Shown here: piece by piece, positions 6,649-15,352 of the stretch | Layout of the letters: each line of letters opens with the position of its first letter | How positions within the stretch are numbered: the first letter of the stretch is position 1 | The notes under the pieces: generated by a model | Told to the model about the DNA's origin: nothing | What the model saw: the letters and a program-made list of their open reading frames with translations, nothing else | Database searches by the model: none | Position numbers and translations under genes: made by a program | NCBI GenBank assembly: GCA_028684065.1 | Contig: JAQUGO010000001.1 | Span: 434,001-498,000 of the forward strand | Direction of reading: 5' to 3' | Length of the DNA stretch: 64,000 nt | DNA from: Sulfurospirillaceae bacterium | GTDB taxonomy: Bacteria > Campylobacterota > Campylobacteria > Campylobacterales > Sulfurospirillaceae

Positions 6649-9600
6649 TTAAAGAGATTGTTTTTCTAAGAGTGGGTCTTCTTCAAGACCATCGGGTAAG
6701 CGAATGCTACCATGAGTAAAGTTCAACGGTGGAAGGGCATTTTCTTTAGAATGAAAATTAAATTCTCGTTTTGCATTTAACGTAGCAATGTGCGCAGCTT
6801 CGATGGCGGCAAGACGAGCAGCTTCTTGTTCAGCTGCTATTCTAGCGGCTTCAATGGCGGCGAGTTCTTCTGGGGTTGGGCCCAATGCTGGGGAAATTGT
6901 CGCACTCACACTTCCACCTGTCAGTGTATAATTGTTTGCATCACTCAGACTGAGTGTATTGGTCGTAAAACTGGTGTAACTTCCCGTATTTGCACTTGAT
7001 ACGGTTGCACTACCACTATCAATGCTGACGGTTTCACCACTCACGATATTTCCCAGTGTAAACCCTGTGGTAAAATCAGCATTTCCATTATAGTTTTTTG
7101 CAACACTGATATTCACAGGGCGTTTAGCGATACTTAGTTCATTGTTTACCGAGGTATCATCCGCAAAGGTATATCCCAATTGCGATGCCAATCCCGAACT
7201 ATACGCGATATCATGACTTCCAGCGACCCAATGTCCTGAGCCTGATAGTGTACCGCCTAACGTGTACACAGCCGTTCCGCTAATACCCGATGATGCCACA
7301 TCATCACCATCGATAAACCCACTTACAGTATAACCACTCGCACTAAAGCTATCGCCATAGGTCGATGTTTGTCCACTCGTGGGTGAAACGGTTAAGACAG
7401 GAGCTTCGGCATAGAGGAGATTGACACCCGTGGTTGGAAGGGTGCATCCTGCACTTAAACATCCCCCTGCATAGGTGGTATTGTAACGCTTATCATCAAC
7501 AGTGAGTCCATTGAGTGTCGCATCGGTATGACTTGGCAGATAAATAGTTGTCAAAGCCGCACTAAAAGGTGCGCTCAATCCTGTCGCATTGACAAATTCA
7601 TCACTTCTAAGGGTAATCGTACCCGTTCCTGTACTCAGTGTTGCATTAGCAGTTTCAAACTTTAACCTATCGGCATTTAAAGCGATATCCCCACTGCCAC
7701 TGCTAATCGGACTAAACTGGTAAATCCCATAGGTACTGGTGCTAGCGGTCGTACCCGTGAGGGTGATAGAACCTGTGGTAGAGGTGATGGAAGAATATGA
7801 GAAGATTCCATGATTATTGGCACCTGTGCCACTATTTGTGCCGCTAATCTCGATATTGCCTGCACCGGAGTTTATGGAAGAAGAAGGATACAACTCTACC
7901 CCATCAAAATTATCCAATATTCCTGTATAGGCTCCTTTGATAAAAATATCTCCACCGTCACTGGTAAGGGAAGAGAAGTTCATAAGTGTCACTCCATAGA
8001 GATTTGCACTTGTAGCTGCCCCATTCCCCACTGTTAAGCCATGCCATGTGGCGGTTCCAGAACCACCCCCTATCCACAGATGCCCGCCATGGGTGTTGAT
8101 AGATGCAACACCCATTATATTATTTCCTATCTCAACCCGTCCCTCACCATTGCCATCCGCATCGGCCCACAGAACCAAAGAGGCATTTTCACCTGCCACA
8201 CCCGCAAGAGTGCCACCATTCATCATAATATCACCCGCCGTTTTAAGGGTCAGGGTGTCGTTATAGGTGGTGGTGCCGTCTATGGTTATCGTCCCTGCGG
8301 TAGCACTGCCGATGGTGATACCCGAAAAACTGTTTTGAAAATTGGTACTAAAGTAACTGCTAGGTAAATATAATGTTCTGGATGTGCCTATACCAATCGC
8401 AGTCCCTGCCGTGGTAGGTGCGATGCTCAGTTTCCCTGTGCTTGCGAGGATGACACTTCCAATAAGATTTAACCTATCGGCATTTAAAGCGATATCCCCA
8501 CTGCCACTGCTAATCGGACTAAACTGGTCAATCCCATAGGCACTGGTGCTAGCGGTCGTACCCGTGAGGGTGATAGAACCTGTGGTAGAGGTGATGGAAG
8601 AAGCTGAGAAGATTCCATGATTATTGGCACCTGTGCCACTGTTTGTGCCGCTAATCTCGATATTGCCTGCACCAGAGGTGATGGTATCCCCAACCAAATC
8701 TACCCCTCTAACATTATCCGATGTTCCGGTATAGGCTCCTTTGATAAAAATATCTCCACCACTGCTGGCAAGGGAAGAGAAGTCCATAAGCGTCACTCCA
8801 TTGAAATTTGCACTTGTAGCTGCCCCATTCCCCACTGTTAAGCCATGCCATGTGGCGGTTCCAGAACCACCCCCTATCCATAGATGCCCGCCATAGGTGT
8901 CGATAGCTGTACCCGGCCCTCCCAATCCTATCTGAACCCGTCCCGCACCATTGCCATCCGCATCTGCCCATAGCACCGTATTGAGCTTATTTGATATTGA
9001 TGTGATATCACTATAAATAAAAATATCACCACCGGCTTTAAGGGTTAAGGTCGCATCAGTGCCAGAGGTTTTAGAGATGAGAGAGAAAAGAACAATGTAA
9101 CCATCGGTTGTTATCGTCACATCAGTACCGCCGTTTAAGGCAGTATTGTAAGCAGAGGCATCAGAGATAGTCATATCCGTTGGGTCTATCAACCATGTTT
9201 TGGCTTTAACGATTGTCTCATCGGCTACTGAAAACGCTTTACCGCTGGTTTCGATAAAACCATTTTTGGCTTCCAGTGTTCCCTCTACATGTAAAGCTCC
9301 GCCATGCGCATAAAGTTCAATTTTTCCTGTGATGTCATCAATGGAGTTTGCTTCCACAATGCCTGTGTTATTGACCACACCACGGAGTAGTTCATCCACC
9401 GCATTGGTTGTTAAGTAAACTTCGCCACCATCGGCGTAAATCGCCCCTTTGTTCTCCACGAGCGCATCAAGCACACCTTTGTTTACCGTCAAGCTGACCA
9501 TTGAGTTACCATTAAGATTGAGGGTCACCTCTTTTGCCCCTGTGAGTTCGACTTTACCCAGTGTGGCTTTGATGATACCCCCGTTTCTCACCTCCGCTCC

Positions 9601-10134
9601 AAAGAGAGCGGCATAGCCTTTATCTGAAATGTTAATCGTTCCTTGATTGATGATGGAAGCAGAGCTATCGCCTTTGAAGGTGTAGTTGCCTGCTTGAAAG
9701 TCTGCATCACTGAGGTTCATGGTCGTAGCGATGAGCCCTGCAGTGTTAATAGAGGCATTTTTAGAAAACAGCAGACCGTTGGCGTTTAGAATCCACACTT
9801 GCCCATTGGCATTGAGCGCACCGTCGATGATGCTTTTCTCATTTCCCACAACACGGTTAAGGGTTATCGACGAGGTGGAGGGTTGGTTGAAAGTAACTGC
9901 CTCGTTTGTGCCGATGGAAAAGTTTTGCCAATTGATGGCGGCTTTATGGGTTGTTTGGGTGATGTTGGTCACACTACCACTTTGAGCGATGCTTGCACTG
10001 CCACTGCTAACCACACCGCCGCTAGGAGCTGCAAAACAAAGCGTTGTTCCTGTAATAAGTGCGGAGATGACAAGGGAAATTTTCCCACCTTTTAAGATGC
10101 GAAAGCGTGAGTTATAATCGGGTCTATAGTTCAT
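6649..10134 (-). CDS. Haemagglutinin-like exoprotein of two-partner secretion (TpsA)
   Basis: This 1161-residue secreted protein carries an extended signal peptide (about residues 1-35, ending CFA) and an N-terminal TPS domain with the hallmarks NWQNFSIG, ITLNRVVG and VWILNANGLLF (near 68-123). The middle is a beta-helix-type region. It contains two near-identical blocks of about 170 residues (about 386-555 and 654-824) marked by GGHLWIGGGSGTATWHGL. A CLSAGC cysteine pair lies at 892 and 897. The C-terminal third has YDG/MBG-like beta modules, and an alanine/glutamate-rich helical stretch (ELAAIEAARIAAEQEAAR) ends the protein. Likely roles are adhesion or surface attachment. The start has GAGGAA seven bases upstream. 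Confidence 0.92.
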   Translation of the reverse strand: MNYRPDYNSRFRILKGGKISLVISALITGTTLCFAAPSGGVVSSGSASIAQSGSVTNITQTTHKAAINWQNFSIGTNEAVTFNQPSTSSITLNRVVGNEKSIIDGALNANGQVWILNANGLLFSKNASINTAGLIATTMNLSDADFQAGNYTFKGDSSASIINQGTINISDKGYAALFGAEVRNGGIIKATLGKVELTGAKEVTLNLNGNSMVSLTVNKGVLDALVENKGAIYADGGEVYLTTNAVDELLRGVVNNTGIVEANSIDDITGKIELYAHGGALHVEGTLEAKNGFIETSGKAFSVADETIVKAKTWLIDPTDMTISDASAYNTALNGGTDVTITTDGYIVLFSLISKTSGTDATLTLKAGGDIFIYSDITSISNKLNTVLWADADGNGAGRVQIGLGGPGTAIDTYGGHLWIGGGSGTATWHGLTVGNGAATSANFNGVTLMDFSSLASSGGDIFIKGAYTGTSDNVRGVDLVGDTITSGAGNIEISGTNSGTGANNHGIFSASSITSTTGSITLTGTTASTSAYGIDQFSPISSGSGDIALNADRLNLIGSVILASTGKLSIAPTTAGTAIGIGTSRTLYLPSSYFSTNFQNSFSGITIGSATAGTITIDGTTTYNDTLTLKTAGDIMMNGGTLAGVAGENASLVLWADADGNGEGRVEIGNNIMGVASINTHGGHLWIGGGSGTATWHGLTVGNGAATSANLYGVTLMNFSSLTSDGGDIFIKGAYTGILDNFDGVELYPSSSINSGAGNIEISGTNSGTGANNHGIFSYSSITSTTGSITLTGTTASTSTYGIYQFSPISSGSGDIALNADRLKFETANATLSTGTGTITLRSDEFVNATGLSAPFSAALTTIYLPSHTDATLNGLTVDDKRYNTTYAGGCLSAGCTLPTTGVNLLYAEAPVLTVSPTSGQTSTYGDSFSASGYTVSGFIDGDDVASSGISGTAVYTLGGTLSGSGHWVAGSHDIAYSSGLASQLGYTFADDTSVNNELSIAKRPVNISVAKNYNGNADFTTGFTLGNIVSGETVSIDSGSATVSSANTGSYTSFTTNTLSLSDANNYTLTGGSVSATISPALGPTPEELAAIEAARIAAEQEAARLAAIEAAHIATLNAKREFNFHSKENALPPLNFTHGSIRLPDGLEEDPLLEKQSL
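7661..8173. repeat. Internal direct repeat of the exoprotein gene, copy 2
   Basis: This block is closely similar to 8468-8977, with an offset that shifts from 807 to 801 bases, so there is a net six-base indel. It encodes the second beta-helix block. Long exact runs, for example around GGGGGTGGTTCTGGAACC, suggest recent duplication or gene conversion. Confidence 0.85.
8468..8977. repeat. Internal direct repeat of the exoprotein gene, copy 1
   Basis: This is the partner of the block at 7661-8173. Recombination between the two would delete or add one unit of about 800 bases. Because the offsets (807 and 801) are both multiples of three, the reading frame would be kept. Confidence 0.85.
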
Positions 10135-10268
10135 AGTGTATTCCTCAAAATGAATTATGATAATTATAAGAAAAAAATGTTAGAAAAGTGTCCATTTAAA
10201 CTTATATATGGCTTAATGTTGTCATAAAAGTGTTTGTTTGGATTGTCCTTCCTTATACTGTAATGAAA
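10135..10268 (-). promoter_or_regulatory. Promoter region of the two-partner secretion operon
   Basis: This 134-base AT-rich gap lies between the histidine kinase stop and the exoprotein start. On the minus strand it holds a TGACAA-like element followed by TATATAAG, and a Shine-Dalgarno GAGGAA before the ATG. A short inverted repeat (TTATGATAATTATAA, 10155-10169) lies close to the gene and could be an operator. No clear terminator for the kinase gene is seen. Confidence 0.4.
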
Positions 10269-12155
10269 TTAAGGGCTAATTGGGTTATCATCAAAACGAC
10301 ACGTCAGTGCAAATAGCATCCCTTTTCGTTGATAAAAGTTATAGTTAGAGTCATTGAAACTATTGGCAATGGTTCTAATGAGATTGATTCCAACACTTTT
10401 GGATAAATCTACCGAATCAAGGTCAAAACCTCTGCCATTGTCTTTGATAAATAAGGAAAGTTTTGAGTGCGCAAAATTGATTTTAACCAATATTTTCAAG
10501 TTCTTCATATTTTTATTGTGTTTGATAGCGTTAGAAACCAACTCAACGAGAATAAGCCCTAAATTGATGGCATCACGCATTCCGATATTTTGTTTATTGC
10601 ACGAAATATGAATCTTTACATCCGCATCATCAAACATCAACTTAATGGAACGTATAAGCGTGTGAGTGTAGGCAGATAACGAGATAGAGGTAATGTCCGC
10701 TGAAGCGTAGAGCATCTCATGAATAGAAGAGATAGATTGGATGCGTAAAATAGTATTTTTAAGGATATTGCTGGTCTCTTCGGATTTTGACTTGAGCATT
10801 TCCAGTGAAATAATCGAAATAACCATTTGAAGGTTATTTTTAACCCTATGATGAATTTCTTGCATCAATGCAACTTGGTAGCGGAAGTTTTTTTCTAGCT
10901 CTTGATTGGTAGCATACAGCTTTTCTGTTTTTTCTCGAATCTCTTTTTCAAGCTCTTGCGTATATCTTTCTCGTAAAATATCTAACTCTTGCTTCTCTTT
11001 TTCCTTTTCTTTTTTCATTTTGATGATATAAAATATAGATAACAAAGCAAAGCCGTTTAGCTCGATGAGTGAACCTAATACATAGAAATATTGATATTTG
11101 AAGTTTGGCTCAATAACATTGGAAGACGCCAATAAGTAAATCAGTAAAGAGCTTAATAAGGGCAATAAGATAATTAAATATATTTTGATTATCTTTTTAA
11201 TTGGCATAAAGAGAAGAATAACAATTGCCGTAATTAAAAAAGTCAAAACAATAAACCCTATATAAACCAATAAAGAGATACCTAATGTCATGTCAATAAA
11301 CGACAAAAAAGCGGTCACAACTAAAAGCGATTGTAAAAAAAGAACGGCACGATGTAAATGAATCGAAATTTCTTTAAGGTTAATGAAAAACTTGGCAAAT
11401 TCGATAAGAAGTATATACGAAATAGAGATTGAACACGACAATCTCCACGCTACATAAGAGGGGAAAAAGTACGAATAAAGCCCAGAATTAAGTAAAATCC
11501 AAAGTAAACTAAAAAATAAATACAGCGTGTTGACCACCAAAATTTTTTCTTTGATGGTAATGGCGATAATCAAAGAATATATCAAAGTTGTAATCAAAAT
11601 CCCAAAATAAACAACATACATCAATAGGGTTTCTTTTTCAAATTGCGCAAAATCCTGTTCCGTTGATAGCCAAATTTCTTCAAACGAAGGCAGAAGAGAG
11701 TTTATGTGAAGATAAAAAGTAGATTCTTCATGCGGTTGCAAAGTCACTTTAAATGCTATAAGATGCGAGTGAATGGGGCGTTGTTTTATTTGGATAGTCG
11801 CGCCAGAGGCTTCTTTTATCCATTGGGTATCTTTTTTGTGATACAAATCTACATATTCGATATTGGTTTCGGTAAAAAAGAAGATTCTCGATTGAGAAGC
11901 TGATGTTACATTTTGAAGGGATACTTTATACCAATAGTTTTTTTTGGGGACTAAGTGAACTTTATTGTTTATGATTTCCCATACAGTATTGTCGTTGATT
12001 TCAGAAAAAGCATTTACTTTGTCAGCATACTCAAGATTGAATGATTTAAGAAGTGATGTGTTTGCATCTACGTTTACAATTGTGCTGGCGTAAACATAGA
12101 GATGAAAAAAGGTCATGTACCCTAAAAACAATCGTACAAAAATGGGTATTTTCAT
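10269..12155 (-). CDS. 7TM-DISM sensor histidine kinase (HisKA_2 type)
   Basis: The 628-residue protein has a signal sequence, a periplasmic DISMED2-like sensory domain (about 25-165), seven predicted membrane segments (about 178-378), a lysine/glutamate-rich coiled coil (about 379-425) and a cytosolic kinase. The phosphoacceptor box is EIHHRVKNNLQ, with likely phospho-His at H436; this is the HisKA_2 form. The ATPase part shows the N box (LVELVSNAIKHN) and a G box (DNGRGFDL). The 7TM-DISM family often senses carbohydrate or other small extracellular ligands. It lies three bases after the response-regulator gene and upstream of the secretion operon on the same strand, so it may control that operon (inference). 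Confidence 0.9.
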   Translation of the reverse strand: MKIPIFVRLFLGYMTFFHLYVYASTIVNVDANTSLLKSFNLEYADKVNAFSEINDNTVWEIINNKVHLVPKKNYWYKVSLQNVTSASQSRIFFFTETNIEYVDLYHKKDTQWIKEASGATIQIKQRPIHSHLIAFKVTLQPHEESTFYLHINSLLPSFEEIWLSTEQDFAQFEKETLLMYVVYFGILITTLIYSLIIAITIKEKILVVNTLYLFFSLLWILLNSGLYSYFFPSYVAWRLSCSISISYILLIEFAKFFINLKEISIHLHRAVLFLQSLLVVTAFLSFIDMTLGISLLVYIGFIVLTFLITAIVILLFMPIKKIIKIYLIILLPLLSSLLIYLLASSNVIEPNFKYQYFYVLGSLIELNGFALLSIFYIIKMKKEKEKEKQELDILRERYTQELEKEIREKTEKLYATNQELEKNFRYQVALMQEIHHRVKNNLQMVISIISLEMLKSKSEETSNILKNTILRIQSISSIHEMLYASADITSISLSAYTHTLIRSIKLMFDDADVKIHISCNKQNIGMRDAINLGLILVELVSNAIKHNKNMKNLKILVKINFAHSKLSLFIKDNGRGFDLDSVDLSKSVGINLIRTIANSFNDSNYNFYQRKGMLFALTCRFDDNPISP

Positions 12156-12158
12156 ACA

Positions 12159-12842
12159 TCATTCTTCAATGATAAGTTCATATCCAATACCTGAATGATT
12201 TTTAATTTTTAAACAAGGGATTTTTTTGCGTAACCTTGAAAACAGTTCACGCACGGCTGAATGAGACACAGATTTAAAATCCCATATATAATTTTGAAGT
12301 TCTTCATAGGAAACAATTTGATTGGATTTAGTGCACAATAATTCTAATGCATGAAGCTCTGTAGGTGTCAAAAAGATTTTATCTTCACCACATGTTACAT
12401 ATTTTAACTTTGCATTAAAAATATAATTTGGACACAAAGTGAATAAAGACGTCTTATCTGATTTATTTTTAATTTTATTAATGGCAAGTTTGAGAGAAAT
12501 TTTGATGGATTCTTCGGTAAAAGGCTTGACAATATAATTTTCAGGATTTTGCTTTATCGCATCTTTCACGATAGAATCATTGCTGTAAGCTGTGATAAAG
12601 ATGGTTAAAATCTCGTGATGTTTAAGTGCTTCAGCTATCGTAATACCTGCTTTTTTGGTCTCTTCAGTACCAAGATTAATATCGAGCAATAAAATATCAG
12701 GACGAATTTGGCTGATTGTTTCGATGGCATTGTCAAATTTATGAATTACTTTAACAACGCTGCATCCCATTTTTTTCAATACTTCAGACATAAAATGTGC
12801 AACAACTATCTCATCTTCTACAATAACAACACGTATCATCAT
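12159..12842 (-). CDS. Response regulator with winged-helix output
   Basis: This 227-residue protein has an N-terminal receiver domain (about 1-120) with the acidic pair E9/D10, the phosphoacceptor D54 in LLLDINLG, a conserved T and the YIVKPF lysine motif. The C-terminal half (about 145-225) is a winged helix of the OmpR type: LTPTELHALELLCTKSNQ, then the recognition region SHSAVRELFSRLRKK and a final GYELI hairpin. It is the first gene of the pair with the histidine kinase. Two TATAAT-like -10 boxes lie upstream on the minus strand (12894 to 12889 and 12877 to 12872). Its target genes are unknown. Confidence 0.92.
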   Translation of the reverse strand: MMIRVVIVEDEIVVAHFMSEVLKKMGCSVVKVIHKFDNAIETISQIRPDILLLDINLGTEETKKAGITIAEALKHHEILTIFITAYSNDSIVKDAIKQNPENYIVKPFTEESIKISLKLAINKIKNKSDKTSLFTLCPNYIFNAKLKYVTCGEDKIFLTPTELHALELLCTKSNQIVSYEELQNYIWDFKSVSHSAVRELFSRLRKKIPCLKIKNHSGIGYELIIEE

Positions 12843-13005
12843 AAACCTTTTAATTTATTACACCAATATAAATTATAAAAAGAAGTTTATTATATCGTTT
12901 TTTTTTAGTGCTTACAAAAAAGCTTCATACGTAATTTTGCCCTCTTTATGTTGCGTGGTACATTTTAAATTGAACGCTTTAATACACTCTTTATTGCACA
13001 TAAGA

Positions 13006-13021
13006 TAGAATTATCTATACT
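13006..13021 (+). promoter_or_regulatory. Candidate -10 elements for the glnS operon
   Basis: TAGAAT (13006-13011) and TATACT (13016-13021) lie 80-95 bases before the likely glnS start, in the gap that separates it from the divergent response-regulator gene. Either could be the -10 box. No clear -35 is seen, which is usual for this group. Confidence 0.4.
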
Positions 13022-13099
13022 CATAAATCCCATTTATTAATATAGAGCATGGTAAAATATGAACTTAATAAAAGTTTTACATCAAAAGGTTTTAGTAAC

Positions 13100-15352
13100 A
13101 TGAGTGAGAGCAAAGATTTTTTACGTACCATTGTGGAAGAGGACTTACAGTCTGGAAAGTATCACGAAATTATTACTAGGTTTCCTCCAGAACCTAATGG
13201 ATTCCCGCACATTGGTCATGCTAAGTCTATCTGTATCAATTTTGGCATTGCGCGTGATTATAAAGGGCATTGTAATCTCAGAATGGATGACACCAACCCC
13301 ACAACCGAAGATATGAAATATGTTGAAGCGCTAAAAGATGCTGTGACATGGCTTGGGTTTGAATGGGCGAATCACGTACGCTTTGCCTCTGATTATTTTC
13401 CTAAAATTTACGACTATGCCGTACAACTGGTCAAAATGGGCAAAGCCTATGTGGACAGCCTCAATGAAGAAGAGATACGCGAATACCGCGGTACGATCAA
13501 AGAAGCAGGTCGTAGAAGTAAATTTGCGCAGCGTTGTATTGAAGAAAATCTTGACCTGTTAGAGCGCATGAGAAAAGGTGAGTTTAAAGATGGCGAACAC
13601 GTTTTACGTGCCAAAATTGACATGAGTGCGGCGAATATGAAAATGCGCGACCCTCTACTGTATCGTATCCGTCATGCGCATCATTTTAGAACAGGTGATG
13701 AGTGGTGCATCTACCCAATGTACGACTTTGCGCACTGTTTGTCCGACTACATCGAAGGTGTGACGCACTCTATCTGTACGTTAGAGTTTGAAAACAACCG
13801 TGAGATTTATGACTGGGTTTTAGATGAACTTGAATTAAAACTCCCTCGCCCTTACCAATATGAGTTTGCACGTCTGGGCATCAACTATACGGTCATGAGC
13901 AAACGAAAACTCTTAGAGCTTGTCAATGGCAATTATGTTCATGGCTGGGATGACCCTCGCCTTCCGACCATTGCAGGCTACAAACGAAGAGGCTACACTC
14001 CTGAATCCATCTTGAATTTTTGTGACCAAATCGGCATCGCCAAAGCAAACTCCATGGTCGATGTGGCACAGCTTGAATTTTGTATCAGAGACGATTTAAA
14101 TCAAAAAGTACCGCGTGTGATGTGTGTACTAGACCCTCTCAAAGTGACTATCGAAAATTATGCAGGAGAAGAAGTTATTGATGCTTCTTACTACCCGCAT
14201 GATGTGCCAAAAGTTGGCTCACGTAAGCTTCCTTTCTCTCGAGAAATTTATATCGAGAGAGATGATTTTATGGAAAATCCTCCACAAGATTATTACCGTC
14301 TGACACCTAAACAATCTGTACGCCTAAAACATGCGTATATTCTTACATGTAAAGAAGTTGTGAAAGATGCTAATGGCACGATAACAGAGATAAAAGCTGT
14401 ATACTATCCTGACTCCAAAAGCGGCGAAGATACCAGCGGTATTAAAACGAAAAGCGCCATTCATTGGGTCAGTGTAAACCATGCTAAAAAAGCCGAAGTC
14501 AGACTTTATGAGCGGTTATACTCTAATGAAGCACCGGATGGCTTAGAAGATTTAAACCCAAATTCATTGCATATCATCAAAAATGCCTTTGTTGAACCCG
14601 CTGTTATCACTGAAAAAACCGATGTTAGATTCCAATTTGAAAGACAAGGGTATTTTTACGCAGACCCTATTGATTACACCGCTGAATTGCCTGTCTTTAA
14701 TAAAATTGTAGGGCTTAAAGACTCTTGGGCTAAAAAGGCAGAAGTACCTGAGCCTATGCCAAAACCAGAGGCTAAAAAGCGCCCTATCGTAGAAGGTGTT
14801 GTAGCTCCTATGGGTGACGCTGAGCAGAGACTGTTTGATCAGTATACAAAAGAGTTTGGGCTTAACCATGAAATAGCGAATATTTTGGCGCGTGATGCAC
14901 AACTCTCCGATTTTTATAAAGAGACGCTCTCTTTCGCAAACAGCCCAGTAAGTCTTGCTAACATTGTGGCAAACGAAGTAGCAAGAGAACTTAAACTTGA
15001 GGCACCATTAAAATTTAGTGCCAAAGAGATAGCCGAACTTGTCACAATGATTGATGAGGAAACGATTTCCACTAAAATTGCAAAACAAGTCTTTGAAGAG
15101 ATGGTTATTTCAGGAGAGAACCCAACAGCAATTGTTGAAGCTAAAGGGCTGACACAGATTAGTGATCCTGCAAAATTAAAGCCTATCATTGATGAAGTCA
15201 TTACCAACAATCCTGATAATGTTGCAAAATATCAAGCAGGCAACACCAATCTTTTTGGCTTCTTTGTGGGACAAGTCCTCAAAAGAAGTGCTGGCAAAGC
15301 CAACCCAACCGTGGTCAATGAACTTGTGCAAGAGAAATTAAAACATGTATAG
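13100..15352 (+). CDS. glnS: Glutaminyl-tRNA synthetase with C-terminal YqeY-like domain
   Basis: This enzyme charges tRNA-Gln directly with glutamine. The catalytic core has FPPEPNGFPHIGHAKS (HIGH at 37-40) and the KMSKS-type motif VMSKRKL. Features such as CNLRMDDTNP and NSMVDVAQLE separate GlnRS from GluRS. After the beta-barrel anticodon-binding region and a proline/lysine linker, the last 175 or so residues form a GatB/YqeY-like tRNA-binding tail, as in the Deinococcus enzyme. I chose the ATG at 13100 (750 residues, MSESKDFLRT) because it aligns with the usual N-terminus and has AAAAGG ten bases upstream. An upstream ATG at 13049 is in frame but has no good ribosome site. Most Campylobacterota make Gln-tRNA through GatCAB, so the gene looks acquired. 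Confidence 0.95.
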   Translation: MSESKDFLRTIVEEDLQSGKYHEIITRFPPEPNGFPHIGHAKSICINFGIARDYKGHCNLRMDDTNPTTEDMKYVEALKDAVTWLGFEWANHVRFASDYFPKIYDYAVQLVKMGKAYVDSLNEEEIREYRGTIKEAGRRSKFAQRCIEENLDLLERMRKGEFKDGEHVLRAKIDMSAANMKMRDPLLYRIRHAHHFRTGDEWCIYPMYDFAHCLSDYIEGVTHSICTLEFENNREIYDWVLDELELKLPRPYQYEFARLGINYTVMSKRKLLELVNGNYVHGWDDPRLPTIAGYKRRGYTPESILNFCDQIGIAKANSMVDVAQLEFCIRDDLNQKVPRVMCVLDPLKVTIENYAGEEVIDASYYPHDVPKVGSRKLPFSREIYIERDDFMENPPQDYYRLTPKQSVRLKHAYILTCKEVVKDANGTITEIKAVYYPDSKSGEDTSGIKTKSAIHWVSVNHAKKAEVRLYERLYSNEAPDGLEDLNPNSLHIIKNAFVEPAVITEKTDVRFQFERQGYFYADPIDYTAELPVFNKIVGLKDSWAKKAEVPEPMPKPEAKKRPIVEGVVAPMGDAEQRLFDQYTKEFGLNHEIANILARDAQLSDFYKETLSFANSPVSLANIVANEVARELKLEAPLKFSAKEIAELVTMIDEETISTKIAKQVFEEMVISGENPTAIVEAKGLTQISDPAKLKPIIDEVITNNPDNVAKYQAGNTNLFGFFVGQVLKRSAGKANPTVVNELVQEKLKHV
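14343..14352. repeat. TTACATGTAA palindrome inside glnS
   Basis: This full copy encodes LTCK. Its presence in a gene that looks acquired suggests the motif arose or spread after arrival, or that the donor shared it. Confidence 0.7.

Noticed and set aside
7661-8977. Repeats that could suggest a CRISPR array or an insertion sequence
   Set aside because: They are two long in-frame copies inside one secreted-protein gene, with no short regular spacers, terminal inverted repeats or transposase.
8041-10095. Plus-strand open frames opposite the exoprotein gene (8041-8367, 9719-9985, 9799-10095)
   Set aside because: They are mirror frames of repetitive GC-richer coding sequence, with no ribosome sites or recognisable domains.
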